DNA from: Zanthoxylum bungeanum
Lineage: Eukaryota > Streptophyta > Magnoliopsida > Sapindales > Rutaceae
Direction of reading: 5' to 3'
DNA: 64,000 nucleotides
NCBI GenBank assembly: GCA_019454045.1
Contig: SKCR01018431.1
Coordinates: 124,001-188,000 of the forward strand
Under the pieces are notes generated by a model. The model saw only the letters and a program-made list of their open reading frames with translations, ran no database searches and was not told the DNA's origin. The position numbers were made by a program, and so were the translations under genes. This document shows, in pieces, positions 12,654 through 23,839 of the stretch (position 1 is the first letter of the stretch; each line of letters opens with the position of its first letter).

Positions 12654-12810
12654 TAGGGGTGAGCAAAACCGGTTTCGGTTCCGGTTCCGCATGGAACCGG
12701 AACCTACCCGGAAAAAATCGGTTCCTAACTAAGTGGAACCGGAACCTACCCAATTAAATAGGGTACCCTATTATTCGGTTCCAATTCGGTTCCGGTCCGG
12801 TTCCGAATTA
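12654..12810. repeat. hAT left subterminal repeat block
   Basis: Dense copies of CCGGTTCCGGTTCC, GGAACCGGAACC and TTCGGTTCC in both orientations lie next to the inverted repeat. In studied hAT elements such as Ac, subterminal motifs bind transposase; the same role is inferred here. Confidence 0.7.
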
Positions 12811-13425
12811 CCCTATTTATATAACTTTGTCAAACTTTAAAAATTGAAACTGCAAAAAAAAAAAAGATATTAAAAGAACACGGATAAAGTATAAACATAA
12901 TGTTCCCTCGATATATTTTTGCCATAATAATCACAATTGAAACTGCCAATAGACAAGAAAAGTAGAAAACAGAATGCATAAAAAATTAAAAATCAATAAA
13001 TCATGTAACTGCAAGTCTGCAACTTCATTACTTCAAAAACAGAATGTATTTAAAAGTACATGGATAAAGGCATAAAGCATAAACAGAATGTTTGAGATAC
13101 ATGGATATCAATATTTTTTTATCTAGATACATGGATAAAGCATAAAAATCATAAACTGATTAACAGATTGCAAAACAACAGCAGAACAGTAGGCCATGAG
13201 AAGTTGAGAACATCAGAACAGTAGGCTATATGAACAGCATAACATAGAACAATAGTCCAGCAGAACAGCAACAGAAAACAACAACAAAAAGCCAAAAACA
13301 TCTTCCATGTCCATGAGATGAAACTGCAGACAGTACATAAACAACAGAAACAGAAATAATAAATGAGAAATTATAAACATCAAAATACAGAAATGAGAAA
13401 TTACAGCAGTAAAGAAATGACTCAC

Positions 13426-15552
13426 TCATGGAATTTCATCATCCGTATCAGCATTGAATTCACTATCAACAATATCATTATCATCTACAATCGTCAGCCC
13501 ACTCACTTCTGTTATAAATATTAAATACTAGCTTAGTTCGTGTATGAATATAATTAAAAGTACATAAACATAAAACATAATGCCTTACCTGCATCATATT
13601 TTTCTGCATCTTCCATTAGTTCCTCAATATTTATTGGTGTTGGCGCACTCCTTAACCAATCTTGAGTACATATCAATGATTGAACAACTTTTGGAGTTAA
13701 ACAACTGTGAAATGGATCAAGAACACGACCAGATGTACTGAAAGCCGACTCCGAAGCCACAGTGGAAACGAGAATCGCCAACACATCTCTTGCTATTTGA
13801 GAAAGAATCTTGTACTTGAATCTATTACTCTTCCACCAACCTAAGATATCAAGATCTTTCCCACCATATTCACAAGCTTCTTCAAAGTATTTTTCTAACT
13901 CAGATTTAGGCTCCACATCTTGTTTATCTCTTATAACCTCATCAATTCATCTTGAATATATATGTCTTCCATCATAGTTGAGGTTTGAGATAAACGACTT
14001 GTACTTGCTTCATAACTTCTGTTGTTACTACCTTTATTATAAAACTCAAATAAACGTTGCAAAACACTCTTCAAGTTTTCACATTTTTCCGTAACTTTTG
14101 TATTATCATTACCAAAAAGTCTCTTATAAAAAAACTTAGCCACATACATCTTATATCTAGGATCCAACACAACAGCTATTAAAACCATAAAGTTTGTCTT
14201 ATCAACATTTCCATAGTACTTATCAAACTTTTCTTTCATTTTACGACACATACTTTTAACATAAGGATCCGATTCATTTGCCCATTCATTCATGCAAGTA
14301 AGGATGGCAACAATATCATGAACATAAACATTAGATGTGACATACAAAGATCCTGATAATTTTTTAGTGACAATATAGAATTGTTTTAAAAATCTTGCTA
14401 AAACCTTGGCACTTTGCCAATCTTCCCAAGTGGGAACACCATCATCACTCTCAAGTTCCGTCCTATAGGCAACATCTTCATCATCCATCCTATCAAATGC
14501 TTTTTGAAATACAAGAGCCGCCTCTAGCATTAAGTAAGTGGAGTTCCACCTAGTTGAAACATCAAGACAAACTTTACAACTACTAGATATTCTTTCTCTC
14601 TCAACACACACTTTAAATTGATGGGCTCTAGCCAGAGAACTCCGCACATATCTAACTGCACTACAAATTCGACTAATAGATTTTTTAATTTCAACAAGGC
14701 CATCCTTAACAATCAAGTTCAAAATATGAGCAGCACATCTCATATGGATAACGTTTCCCCCCATAACTAAGTTTGGAAGTCTACTCTTCAAATACATAAT
14801 TGCGACATCATTAGAACTAGCATTGTCTACTGTAACCGTAGACACTTTGTCATCAATACCCATTATTGAATACATGCTTCTACCATTTTCCCTATATCTT
14901 TCCCTTTATGACTAGGTATTTCAACAAAACTCAAAATTCTTTTGTGCAACTTCCAATCATTATTAATAAAATGAGATGTGAGACACAAATAACTTAGAGT
15001 TTGTACAGAAGTCCAAATATCTGTCGTCAAAGCTATTCTTGTATTTAAGGATTTTAAACATTCTCGCAAGCCAGTCTTCTCACTAACATACACTTTCATG
15101 CAATCTCTAGCAATAGTAAAACGAGAAATAAATTTAAACCGAGGTTGTAAAGCATGCATAAACTCTTTAAAACCATCACGCTCTACTATAATAAAAGGCA
15201 ACTCATCTTTTATAATACACCTAGCAAGCATAATCCTACAGTACTCTTGATCAAATTTCCATGTTGTAAGAGTATTAGGTTCATTGTTACCACACGTCTT
15301 GCTTGAAAGTTGTTTTTTCTTCTTATCCATATTGTGAGGATAACTAGTGCATCTTTTAAGATGTTTTTTCATTGAAGAAGTACCTGATGTCACTTTGTAT
15401 GATAAAATGTTTCTGCAATAATTGCATTTTGTCTTTTCACATGTCCCAGTTTCTGGATTAGGCAAACGCTCAAAATGATCCCACATATCGGACGCATTTC
15501 TGCGAACTCGAGATAACTTTGAAGTAGCGTGACTGCCATAATTAAAATCCAT
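13426..15552 (-). pseudogene. hAT transposase, BED finger and dimerisation domain (frameshifted)
   Basis: Cut-and-paste transposase acting on the ends of this element. The start at 15552 begins a 229-residue segment with a BED finger: W24, F27, C43, C46, H64 and C68 (C-x2-C-x17-H-x3-C). Then comes TTDIWTS, typical of the RNase-H-like core. A stop codon and a one-base shift at about 14863-14875 break the frame. The next segment has TVDNASSND with the second catalytic Asp, then CAAHILNLIV and the helical insertion region. A second shift lies at about 13916-13931. The last segment holds the dimerisation motif LDILGWW and VASESAFSTSGR. An 80-bp GT-AG intron (13509-13588) leads to a final acidic exon ending at 13426. 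All domains are present, so this is a recently broken full-length gene. It could still be part of a source for truncated protein. Confidence 0.9.
13509..13588 (-). other. predicted 80-bp intron in hAT transposase
   Basis: On the reverse strand the donor is AG|GTAAGG (exon ends at 13589) and the acceptor is AACAG| (exon resumes at 13508). Joining keeps the reading frame after codon phase 1 and gives an acidic tail containing VDDNDIVDSEF before a stop at 13426-13428. Reading through the intron instead yields a short hydrophobic tail unlike the family. Confidence 0.65.
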
Positions 15553-16779
15553 TTTTTATAGCTGCGAAAAAAATTACAACAAAAAGATCATTTTCCAGGA
15601 TGTAGCAACTAGCAAGCCTATGGATATGATTACTCAAATTTCAGAAAACTGCCCAAACTTTCCTTATGATTACTTAAATTGAATGTTTTAGTAAGTTTTA
15701 GTTATTTGTTTTGAATTTCAGACTGTTCATGCAAGCTGAGAACATGAAACCAGTTTCAGTTGACTCATGCTTGTGCTTTATTTTGTGAAATTAATCGTAT
15801 CAATGTGATTGTTGAACTAAAAAAAAATTGAATCTTCGAATTGCATCTCAGTTTATAATTTATTAGTGGAGAATAAAAAAACAATCGAAATCATGAAATC
15901 AAGCAGCTCCAATTATTGAAAAAACTGAAACAAGTTATACTTCAAGCTATAGAGAACAAAACTGAATCAATGTGATTGTTGAACTAAAAAAAAATTGAAT
16001 CTTCGAAGTTTGAATTGCATCCCAGTTTGTAATTTATTAGTGGAGAATAAAAAAACAATCCCAATCATGAAATCAAGCTGCTCCAATTATTGAAAAAACT
16101 GAAACAAGTCATTATCATACTTCAAGCTACAGAGAACAAAACTGAATGCTAATCCTCTCTTATTCCTTTGATGAAATAAATTTCAAACATCAAGTGAAAG
16201 ACTGATTCACAATCCAAACTATATTTTCATACCTGAAATATTATTTCATAGATTCTCATAACAAATGACAAAATTCAGCAAAGAAACAGGTAATGAAATT
16301 CATCCCATCATAGTCCATGCCAAATTCAAAATACTGAAACAAGTCATACTTGAAGCTATAGAGATCAAGAAGACAAGAACTTAACCAAAAGTCCAAAACA
16401 TGAGATAAAGGAAAAAAAACTAAAACAAGAAACATGTTCAAACGACAAACATGAAACATGCATGCCTATATCTTCAATTAATGGAATAAAAAAAAATGTT
16501 ATCGGCTCAAAAGAAAAGTGGTGAAGGTGAATTACCTAAAAGTCTGAAACGATGGCAGCGATTCAAATTCGAAGAAATGAGAAGTGAAAACTGAGGAGAA
16601 GTGAGAAGTGAGGAGAACTGAGAAAATTCAACCTAAGAAATGTGTGATGGCAGGCTGGCAGCGATGCAATTGCAAATGGGTTTTACTTCTTAGCCTTTAG
16701 GGTTGCTGCTTCTTGACTCTTGAGTTAATTTATCCTGCAAAAAAAATGATGTCGTTTTATCTAATCAGTATCAAATTCG
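15553..16779 (-). other. hAT 5' leader with probable intron
   Basis: No coding frame. On the reverse strand a pyrimidine run and acceptor, TTTTTTTCGCAG, lies about 10 bases before the start codon. A candidate donor, TTTTAG|GTAATTC, lies near 16531. A 5' leader intron of roughly 1 kb is inferred. The rest should hold the promoter, but I see no clear TATA box. Confidence 0.45.
15800..16147. repeat. 167-bp tandem duplication inside hAT
   Basis: Two copies start TCAATGTGATTGTTGAAC at 15800 and 15967. They differ by a few substitutions and small indels. They lie in the presumed leader intron, so splicing should not be affected. Confidence 0.85.
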
Positions 16780-17019
16780 GTTCAACATTCGGGTATTAAT
16801 ACGGGTATCAAATCCGGTTATAAATTTGGTTCCGGTTCCGGTTCTATGGTCCGATTCTGGTTCCGATTGTTCTGGAACCGGAACCGGACCGGTTAAAAAT
16901 CGGTTCCATGTATTTGGAACCAAAACCGGACCGGTTACAACCGGTTCTGGTTCCAAACCCGGATTTTTGGTTCGGTTATAACCGGTTCTGGGTCTACCCG
17001 GAACCGGTGCTCACCCCTA
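16780..17019. repeat. hAT right subterminal repeat block
   Basis: Many CCGGTTCCGG, GGAACCGG and AACCGGACCGGTT motifs in both orientations end in the inverted repeat at 17008-17019. It mirrors the left block and gives both element ends the same potential transposase-binding architecture. Confidence 0.7.
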
Positions 17020-17027
17020 AAATTATG

Positions 17028-17812
17028 CACTGCCTTAGTTATGGATTTTTAACCCAGCAGTGTCTCCCACTACATTATGTAATACCATAATCCCCAACAG
17101 AAAATGGGAATTCAATAATTAAATTGAATTCCATAATGAGAGGTGGACCCCATGAATATATTTCGACTCACATCTTTGGCACGATCTCGCCTACGTATAA
17201 TCATTAGGTAGACAACGCATTGTCAATCACACTCATTGTGACTCCGGATTTTGGTCCTGACCGTTTCTCGTTATGACAGCTTTGGCACGTTCACAATGAG
17301 GCATATCAAGGATTCACTTGCCAATGACAAACTCAAGCTACCGATGTAGCCCTGACAGCTTTGGCACGTTCAGGATTTCCACTTTCACTTGAATTTATCT
17401 AGTATCAAATATACATCCGACATGGATAAAATTCTATCAACTACACCTTCACTGCTTTGAAACTTTCTCGGATGCAGCCATAGAAAGATACCCATAAACC
17501 GTATTGACAAGCCGGACCAAAAAACATGCATCCAATAAATGTCACTTTAATGCCTTATTTAAGCGGGGATATTCCACAAGAAATCTTTGCTCTACATCAA
17601 ATACAGAATATAATCTAGATCAACTTCTAAATAATTCAATTCTCTCTTAGAAAATATAACTTAATTTAACCATTAAATTTCTGTTACATTTCCCGTTAGC
17701 GTATAACCAAAAAGTCAAGAAATATCTAAATTACATGCATGTGCAAACATCAAAATTGGATTATATATCATATATCAAGCATGAAAAATGTAATGGATGA
17801 AGGATCAGACCT
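17028..17812 (-). other. interior of element A, 5' part, non-coding
   Basis: About 0.8 kb between the hAT element and the primer site. It contains the phrase GACAGCTTTGGCACGTTCA twice (about 17275 and 17360). It matches the start of element B's interior (about 25985-26640) in reverse complement. No coding frame. Confidence 0.7.
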
Positions 17813-17824
17813 GCTCTGATATAA
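17813..17824 (-). promoter_or_regulatory. primer binding site of element A
   Basis: The reverse strand reads TTATATCAGAGC four bases inside the right LTR. It differs at two positions from TGGTATCAGAGC, the site complementary to plant initiator-Met tRNA. It marks the right LTR as the 5' LTR. Confidence 0.75.
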
Positions 17825-17828
17825 TTTT

Positions 17829-20311
17829 TGTTGGGGTTTTGGTGCGGGCGCAGCGGAAGCTCACGGTTCGGGTGAAATCATAATTTTAAATCTTTTTAAA
17901 TTACCGAATAAATTATTCAATATCCAATATGAATAATTCATTCATATTTCATCTAAACATATTTATTCGATATCAAATAACGACATAAATAACTAAGAAA
18001 CGTCGCGAAACTTTTACGAAAATGTTTTTCCGCAAAATGGAATAAATGAATTTTTGACCAAACCGACCACCCAATACACATGAGGACTGCCCAAGTCAGC
18101 CCCAACAGTATTAGGATAGTTCATGTGCTGCCCAAACAGTGACCAATTCATTGTTTGGGCAGCCGTCACCCGGTTGGCTCAAAAGTCACCCGGTAACACC
18201 ATTTTTCGTTGTTTTCGCTTATTTCAACTCCGAAACAATTTCCGGTAATTGTTCCAACACCCAAAACACACCCAATACATTTATATGACATCATTTTCAT
18301 CACAATAAATCAAGAATTTCCAGATCTGATTTTGTAATAAAAGTAAACAATTTTTCATGCTTTAATCCAAATTTTTCAACATTAATCAAATTAATCACAA
18401 TACCAATCCAAGTCACCAACAATGAAGCACCCAAGAAAAATTCTAGGCATTAAAAGAGTGGTCATAACACTATAGAATGGAATCATATCATCAAATGATC
18501 AAATTGAACAAATATTACAATAATATCATTCAAATCAACTTCACACATGCAATAAGCCTCCAAATCCATCATCCAAAACCAAAAGCCCCAAATTCTAAGA
18601 AGTAAGAAAACCCTAGAACCATTCTAGTAAATCAAGAACAAGAAACATGATTTCCTAGCTTAGAGATATAAAGAATTACCTTTAATTCTCTTTGTTTCCT
18701 TAAGCTTTTCTTGATTTTCTTCACTTTCTTCTTTTGTTTCATCAAATAAATTTGAGAGCCCTTTTTTCCTTTGAAGTTTCGGCCATGGAGGCTAACCGAC
18801 TTTAGGAGGATATTTTTGTCAATTTTACAATTTATTTCATTAAATTAAAACAAACTTTATGTTAGCAAATCAAATTTGCACACCTAAAGTTTAATTAAAT
18901 CATGCCATATGTAACCAATAATAATCAAACATTTTTCATAACAATTATGAAAAAGTATGATATTTAATTATTCAAATATTTAACATTTAATTATCTAAAT
19001 AATTCATTAATATAATTATTTTATATATGTATTTTTATTTACATTAAATAACAAATACATATATTAACGGCATGTGTCAAGATCTCATTTGACAATTAAT
19101 TAATATGTATCTAATCAAATTATGTATCAAATATAGATACACAATTATTACGATTGACCAAAAATACCCCTATGCATGTGTTTTCGTTTAACCATTTAAA
19201 CGATCCGAATTAACTCATTTAATTCGGTAAAGTATTATGAATAATCTGTATTATTCATAACGCGTTGCCCAAGTGCTCAACGAGTAAACTTCATATTGTG
19301 GGACTCTCTAAGTTTAGGTTTATCCGTCACGAAATCCAATTTCGGGTCCATAATTCACCTACTAATGAAATATGACGACCATGAATAGTCTAGTTAAACT
19401 ATGCAAGTCGAGGTCATTGCATACGTATAATCCTTCAGTCACAGGCTATCCATATTATACCTGGGATATAGATAAAAACATCAACTCTTTATGGTATAAT
19501 ATAATCAACTTTCAAATTTACGATCTCTAAATAACACTCGGAACTTGCTTCCAAAGTTATACCACGGTCATGGATTTACTAGATCGTAAACATGTATATG
19601 ATACATATGCCATGTACACAGGACTGGAGGATTCTATCTTGATATGCACTGGATATCATGAGCATCAGTCCACACCCAACGAACAAGCAGATGTCTGATC
19701 TAAATAGATCGGTGACGTGACTTCTATCAAAGTGTGGAGGATAACTCATATATCCACTGTGGTATCTCAAGTCGAATGACCACTATGCTTGCTCAACTCG
19801 AGAAGATTCCTATTGACGTTGATTACCATCTATTAGGAAATCTTCAGTGAGTCGTTCAGTGTTTATCAAATAAACACCTACATATCTATACGAGTCTCTC
19901 GAGACTCATGGTTCATTAGGATAAACCATCGGACTAAGTCACGATATACGACATGTACTGGTCTCAACAGATTTTACTAACCGACCCGTGTTAGTAAATC
20001 TTGACCAGGAACTTTATTTAAGGATATACAACTTATAGTGATGCTTCCCAATCTCAATTACAAACTACGTTGTAATTGCGCACTACGTTGTAAATCCTAG
20101 GGTCTTTGTCTAATATACACGTATCACTAAATCAGATTTAGTTTCAATCTAATCATAATTATATATCTAATCGCAATTAGATCGAATATATGTATAAAAG
20201 ACAAGAGGTGCTACCATTAAATAAGTAATATTACGGAAAATGGCATTGATCGTATTCATGAATTGAACATAAATACGATCCAGATTGGCACTCTAAGCAC
20301 CAACCCTAACA
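17829..20311 (-). repeat. 5' LTR of element A
   Basis: It runs from TGTTGGGG to CCCTAACA (2483 bp), beside the primer site on the left and the target duplication on the right. It provides the uninterrupted reference that defines the solo LTR insertion in its partner. Frames in it, such as 19579-19770, also occur in the LTRs of element B and reflect shared LTR sequence, not a gene. Confidence 0.85.
18127..18163. other. stem-loop in 5' LTR of element A
   Basis: GCTGCCCAAACAGTGA, loop CCAAT, TCATTGTTTGGGCAGC. The 16-bp stem has one G-T wobble at a different position from the wobble in the partner LTR (7041-7079). Confidence 0.65.
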
Positions 20312-22108
20312 CTTATACCCATACAGTCTGAGATATTGGAACCTGCACCTGTAACTTATCCAATTATAGAGGAGGAACCTATACGAATAAACAAGGTTCT
20401 GCCATTACAGGATATAGCTGCAGAAGTTCCATTAAGAAGGTCAACCAGGGTAAGACGTTCTAATGTTCCCTTTGATTATAAAGTTTATTTAAATGATATT
20501 GATTATCATATAAGCCATTGTACTGATCCAACAACTTTTAAAAAAGCTGTTTCTAGTTCTCAATCTGATATATGATGGAATGCAATGAGAGATGAAATGC
20601 AATCTATGGGATATAATGGTGTGTGGGAGCTTGATGAATTACCTAAAGGTTGTAGACCTATTGGCTGTAAATGGGTCTATAAGACCAAAAAAGACTCCAA
20701 AGGGAATATTGAAAGGTTTATTGCTAGATTAGTTGCCAATGGATTCACTCAGAGATGAGTAATTGATTATACTGAAACTTTTTCTTATGTATCTTCTAAA
20801 GATATATTTAGAATAATCATGGCACTAATAGCTCATTATGATTTAGAGCTACATTAGATAAATGTTAAAACTTCATTCCTAAATGGAGAATTTAGTGAAG
20901 AGGTCTATATGGTACAACCTGAAGGATTTCAGAAAGATGGTGAAGACCATCTTGTTTGTAGAGTTAAAAAGTCTATTTATGGTTTGAAACAAGCCTTAGA
21001 TTATTGGTACCTAAAGTTTGACAATGTAATCTCCTATTTAGGCTTTGTGGAAAGTAAAGTTGATAGATGCATCTATATCAAGATCGGTGGGAGCAAATAT
21101 ATTTTTCTCATTCTTTTTGTAGATGATATTTTACTTGCATGTAACTATCTAGGAATACTGCATGAGGTAAATCAGTCATTGTCTAGACATTTTGATATGA
21201 AAGATCTTGGAGAAGCATATTTTGTCCTGGGTATTGAAATCTACAGATATAGAACTCAAAAGGTATTAGGTCTCTCTCATAAAGCATACATTGAGCGGAT
21301 ACTGAAGAGATTCAGTATGCATGATTGTAAATCTTGGGATGTGCCAATTGCTAAAAGTGATAAATTGAGCCTGGCCCAGTCACCTGAGAATGAGGTTGAG
21401 AGAGAGTTCATGAAAGCAGTGCCATATGCTAGTGTAGTAGGAAGCCTGATGTATGCACAAGTATGCACTAGACCTGACATTGCATTTGCAGTTGGTGTAC
21501 TGGGAAGATTTTTATCTAATCCTAGAAAGGAACATTGGATTGCTACCAAGAGAGTTTTTAGATATCTTAAGGGGACTAAAGATAACATGTTGACATACAA
21601 AAAGGTTGAGAATCTTGAACTAGTAGGGTATGCAGATTCTGAATTTGCTGGTTGTTCAGATGATAGGAAATCTACCTCAGGATATGTGTTTATGCTAGCA
21701 GGTGGAACTATATCTTGGAAAAGTATCAAGCAGACACTAGTAACATCTTCTATGATACAGGCTGAGTTTGTAGCATGTTTTGGTGCAGCGTCACAGGCTG
21801 TGTGGCTACGAAATCTCATTAAAGAAATGTTAGTTGTTGACTCCATTTCTAGACCTATAAGGTTATATTGTAATAATCTTTCAGCTGTATTATTTACGAA
21901 AAATAATAAGAATACCACTAGGTCAAAGCATATGGAGGTCAAATAATTGAAAATTAAGGAGCTAGTTAAGAAATGTGACATTATTGTAGAGCATATCGGT
22001 ACAGATGATATGATTGCCGATCCTTTGACCAAATGTCTTATACCCATTGTTTTTGTGAAGCATGTTGCTTATATGGGCTTGGTAAAGTCTTTTGATATCT
22101 TAGGTTAA
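20312..22108 (+). pseudogene. copia C1 reverse transcriptase and RNase H (broken)
   Basis: Continues the C1 polyprotein after element A. It opens with the integrase-RT hinge (TYPIIEEEPIRIN, then LRRSTRVRRSN), then the RT start with KGCRPIGCKWVYKTKK. In-frame stops occur at 20573 (before WNAMRDEM), after ANGFTQR, and after HYDLELH. From 20909 the frame is open for 345 codons: VKKSIYGLKQA, the active-site motif LFVDDILLA, then RNase H with GYADSEFAGC and IQAEFVACF. A key RNase H aspartate is Asn in LYCNNLSAV (Asp is usual). A stop follows RSKHMEVK, and remnants run to the stop at 22106. At least one stop fits a Trp-codon G-to-A change. The product could not act as a full polyprotein. Confidence 0.92.
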
Positions 22109-22693
22109 TGGGAGACATCATTGCTCTATGTTATTTTATTTGTACATTCTTACATGTATTTTGTATATTTTACAATGATTATCTATAAAGGTGCATCTTC
22201 ATTGGAAGATATTAAAGTTTATTTTTTGATAAATCATTTTGTGAAGTCTTATGATGGGTGTCAATCATAAGCATTGGCTTGGGGCATAAAGTTATAAAGC
22301 CTTGTTGGTATGTCTTGTGACACATAAAGTTTATCTCGAGATAATAAAGTAATAAAATACATACATGCTTATTATTTAAGCCTTGATTTCTCATGCGGCC
22401 TGGGCTGCATAAGGTAGACAAATTGGTGACCGATAAGAGAAAATAACACATGAATTTGACATCATAAAATGAGTGTTATTGTATCTTACTGCTCTATCAC
22501 ATCTTGTTCATGTTGATAAGTTTGTTTGATATACGTGACCATAGAAGGGACTATGTTGCATTATAATGTAGGTACCGCCATGATTTTAAATCTATGATCT
22601 TATTGGACATAATGGTTTACTAGAGTTGTTTCTGAATCAATTTTGGATCCATAAAGTATTCTTAGCATCAAAACATCCACAATTGATATCGCC
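22109..22693 (+). other. 3' untranslated region of copia C1
   Basis: Non-coding stretch between the end of RNase H and the polypurine tract. It contains a weak duplication of AAAGTTTAT and TTGGGGCATAAAG-type phrases. No domain seen. Confidence 0.6.
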
Positions 22694-22705
22694 CAAGTGG
22701 GAGAA
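22694..22705 (+). promoter_or_regulatory. polypurine tract of copia C1
   Basis: CAAGTGGGAGAA directly precedes TGTTAGAAT, the LTR start. It matches the common plant copia form AAGTGGGAGA. Confidence 0.8.
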
Positions 22706-23082
22706 TGTTAGAATATTTTATTCTAATTATGGGCTTCTATTAATTGTGATACATGTTTTAATCAAGCGCTAAGATAATTGGTTTTGTAAAAGAAAATATG
22801 AAGCTTAATTGTTTGATCTAATAAAGTGGGATGCACTATATATTATTTTATGTGTGGATATTAGAGCGGGCTCTGGATTTGTTATGGGCTTTTGATGGGT
22901 GAGCCCATTACACTCCATAAATTAGTGAGCTAAGGTCTCACCCTCACTCCCCAATAATAGCTTACTCAATAAGCTTCCTTTAATTATTAAGCTTTATGTC
23001 TCTCTCATGAATAATGATTATGATAAGCTTGATTAAGCTTAATAATTGAGATAATAGTGGAGCATTAGGATAAGCTTATATG

Positions 23083-23114
<32 letters not shown>

Positions 23115-23375
23115 AAAAGCTTATAAAGATCATGTATGTGAAGTTCTATAGGATGGCTTCTTTGCCGAGAGAAAATAAAGAACAAAAGAGAGATAAAGCT
23201 TAAGAAAGAAGGCATAAGCTTTCATAAAGAAAACAAAAGGCTTAAGGTTAAGGGAGCTTAATAAGGGAGATTAAGTTTCTCACCATCAAAAAGTGGGGAG
23301 TAGAGGGTGATCTCCTCAGTGCAACTTATTAAAAGATCGACATGAATTTCCGCTACCGATATTGATTCTAAATCA
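22706..23375 (+). repeat. 3' LTR of copia C1
   Basis: It starts TGTTAGAAT after the polypurine tract. The end is placed at ATTCTAAATCA (23365-23375), which mirrors the start and follows a TTTCCGCTACCGATATT stretch like the LTR ends of element B. No second LTR is in the window to confirm the boundary. It contains a TG microsatellite at 23080-23114. Confidence 0.6.
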
Positions 23376-23839
23376 AGTACGCTCTTTAAAACATCTAATT
23401 AATTCATTAATTGTATTCTAAGCTCTTGTGTTAAAGATTCTGTTGCAAATAAATCCTTACAAAAAGAGGCCTCAGTTACCTTGGGTCTAATTTTTATTAA
23501 TATTAAAACTTGAAGTTTTGAATCCTAATAGTAAAATTAGAACCTGCAGTTCTAGCTCACTATATTATTCTTTTATTTATTATGTTATTAGTTTAACACC
23601 TTAATTATTTTTATTAGTATGCTCAGTGGTTGCTATTAATTTGAATCTTTCACATCTGAAAATAAAAATTATTCTTTTTTTCTTTATAATTTATTTTTGT
23701 TTCTTTCATAATTACGACTAATTATAAGAGGTAAATTAGAACCCGAAATTCTAAACTCATTAATTAATTATTAGATTAGAACCCGCAGTTTTAGATATAC
23801 AAAACAATTATAGAACTTGAAATTCTATAAGTACATTAC
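23376..23839. repeat. degenerate ~35-bp array, part 1
   Basis: The imperfect core GAACCTGAAGTTCTAA (itself nearly palindromic) recurs at about 23506, 23540, 23739, 23779 and 23813, with a gap at 23556-23735. The next unit after element B begins at 32769. Once element B and one copy of its target duplication are removed, that spacing is 34 bp, so the array predates the insertion. No coding frame. The origin is unknown. Confidence 0.7.

Larger units (their letters stand above)
12654..17019 (-). mobile_element. hAT DNA transposon
   Basis: It has perfect 12-bp terminal inverted repeats, TAGGGGTGAGCA and TGCTCACCCCTA, and a perfect 8-bp target duplication AAATTATG (12646-12653 and 17020-17027). 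An 8-bp duplication is a hAT hallmark. The 4366-bp element carries a transposase gene on the minus strand, with a BED zinc finger and a C-terminal hAT dimerisation domain. Both ends are packed with ACCGGAACC/GGTTCCGGT motifs. It inserted into the interior of element A, so it is younger. The untouched target duplication and TIRs suggest modest age, but the gene is already broken. Confidence 0.95.
3782..20311 (-). mobile_element. element A: non-coding LTR retrotransposon
   Basis: Its ends are TGTTGGGG and CCCTAACA, and it has an imperfect 5-bp target duplication: CCTAT (3777-3781) against CTTAT (20312-20316). The copia C1 reading frame is interrupted exactly here. The primer site lies left of the right LTR and the polypurine tract right of the left LTR, so the element runs on the minus strand. 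Leaving out a solo LTR (3955-6910) and a hAT element (12654-17019), it has two LTRs of about 2.5 kb and an interior of about 4.2 kb without a recognisable coding domain. It is related throughout to element B. This fits a large retrotransposon derivative (LARD) that would need proteins from another element. Confidence 0.85.

Noticed and set aside
21277..22047. 256-codon minus-strand open frame
   Set aside because: It is antisense to the copia C1 RT/RNase H frame and has no domain of its own.
23080..23114. TG dinucleotide run
   Set aside because: Ordinary microsatellite inside the C1 LTR; no further significance.
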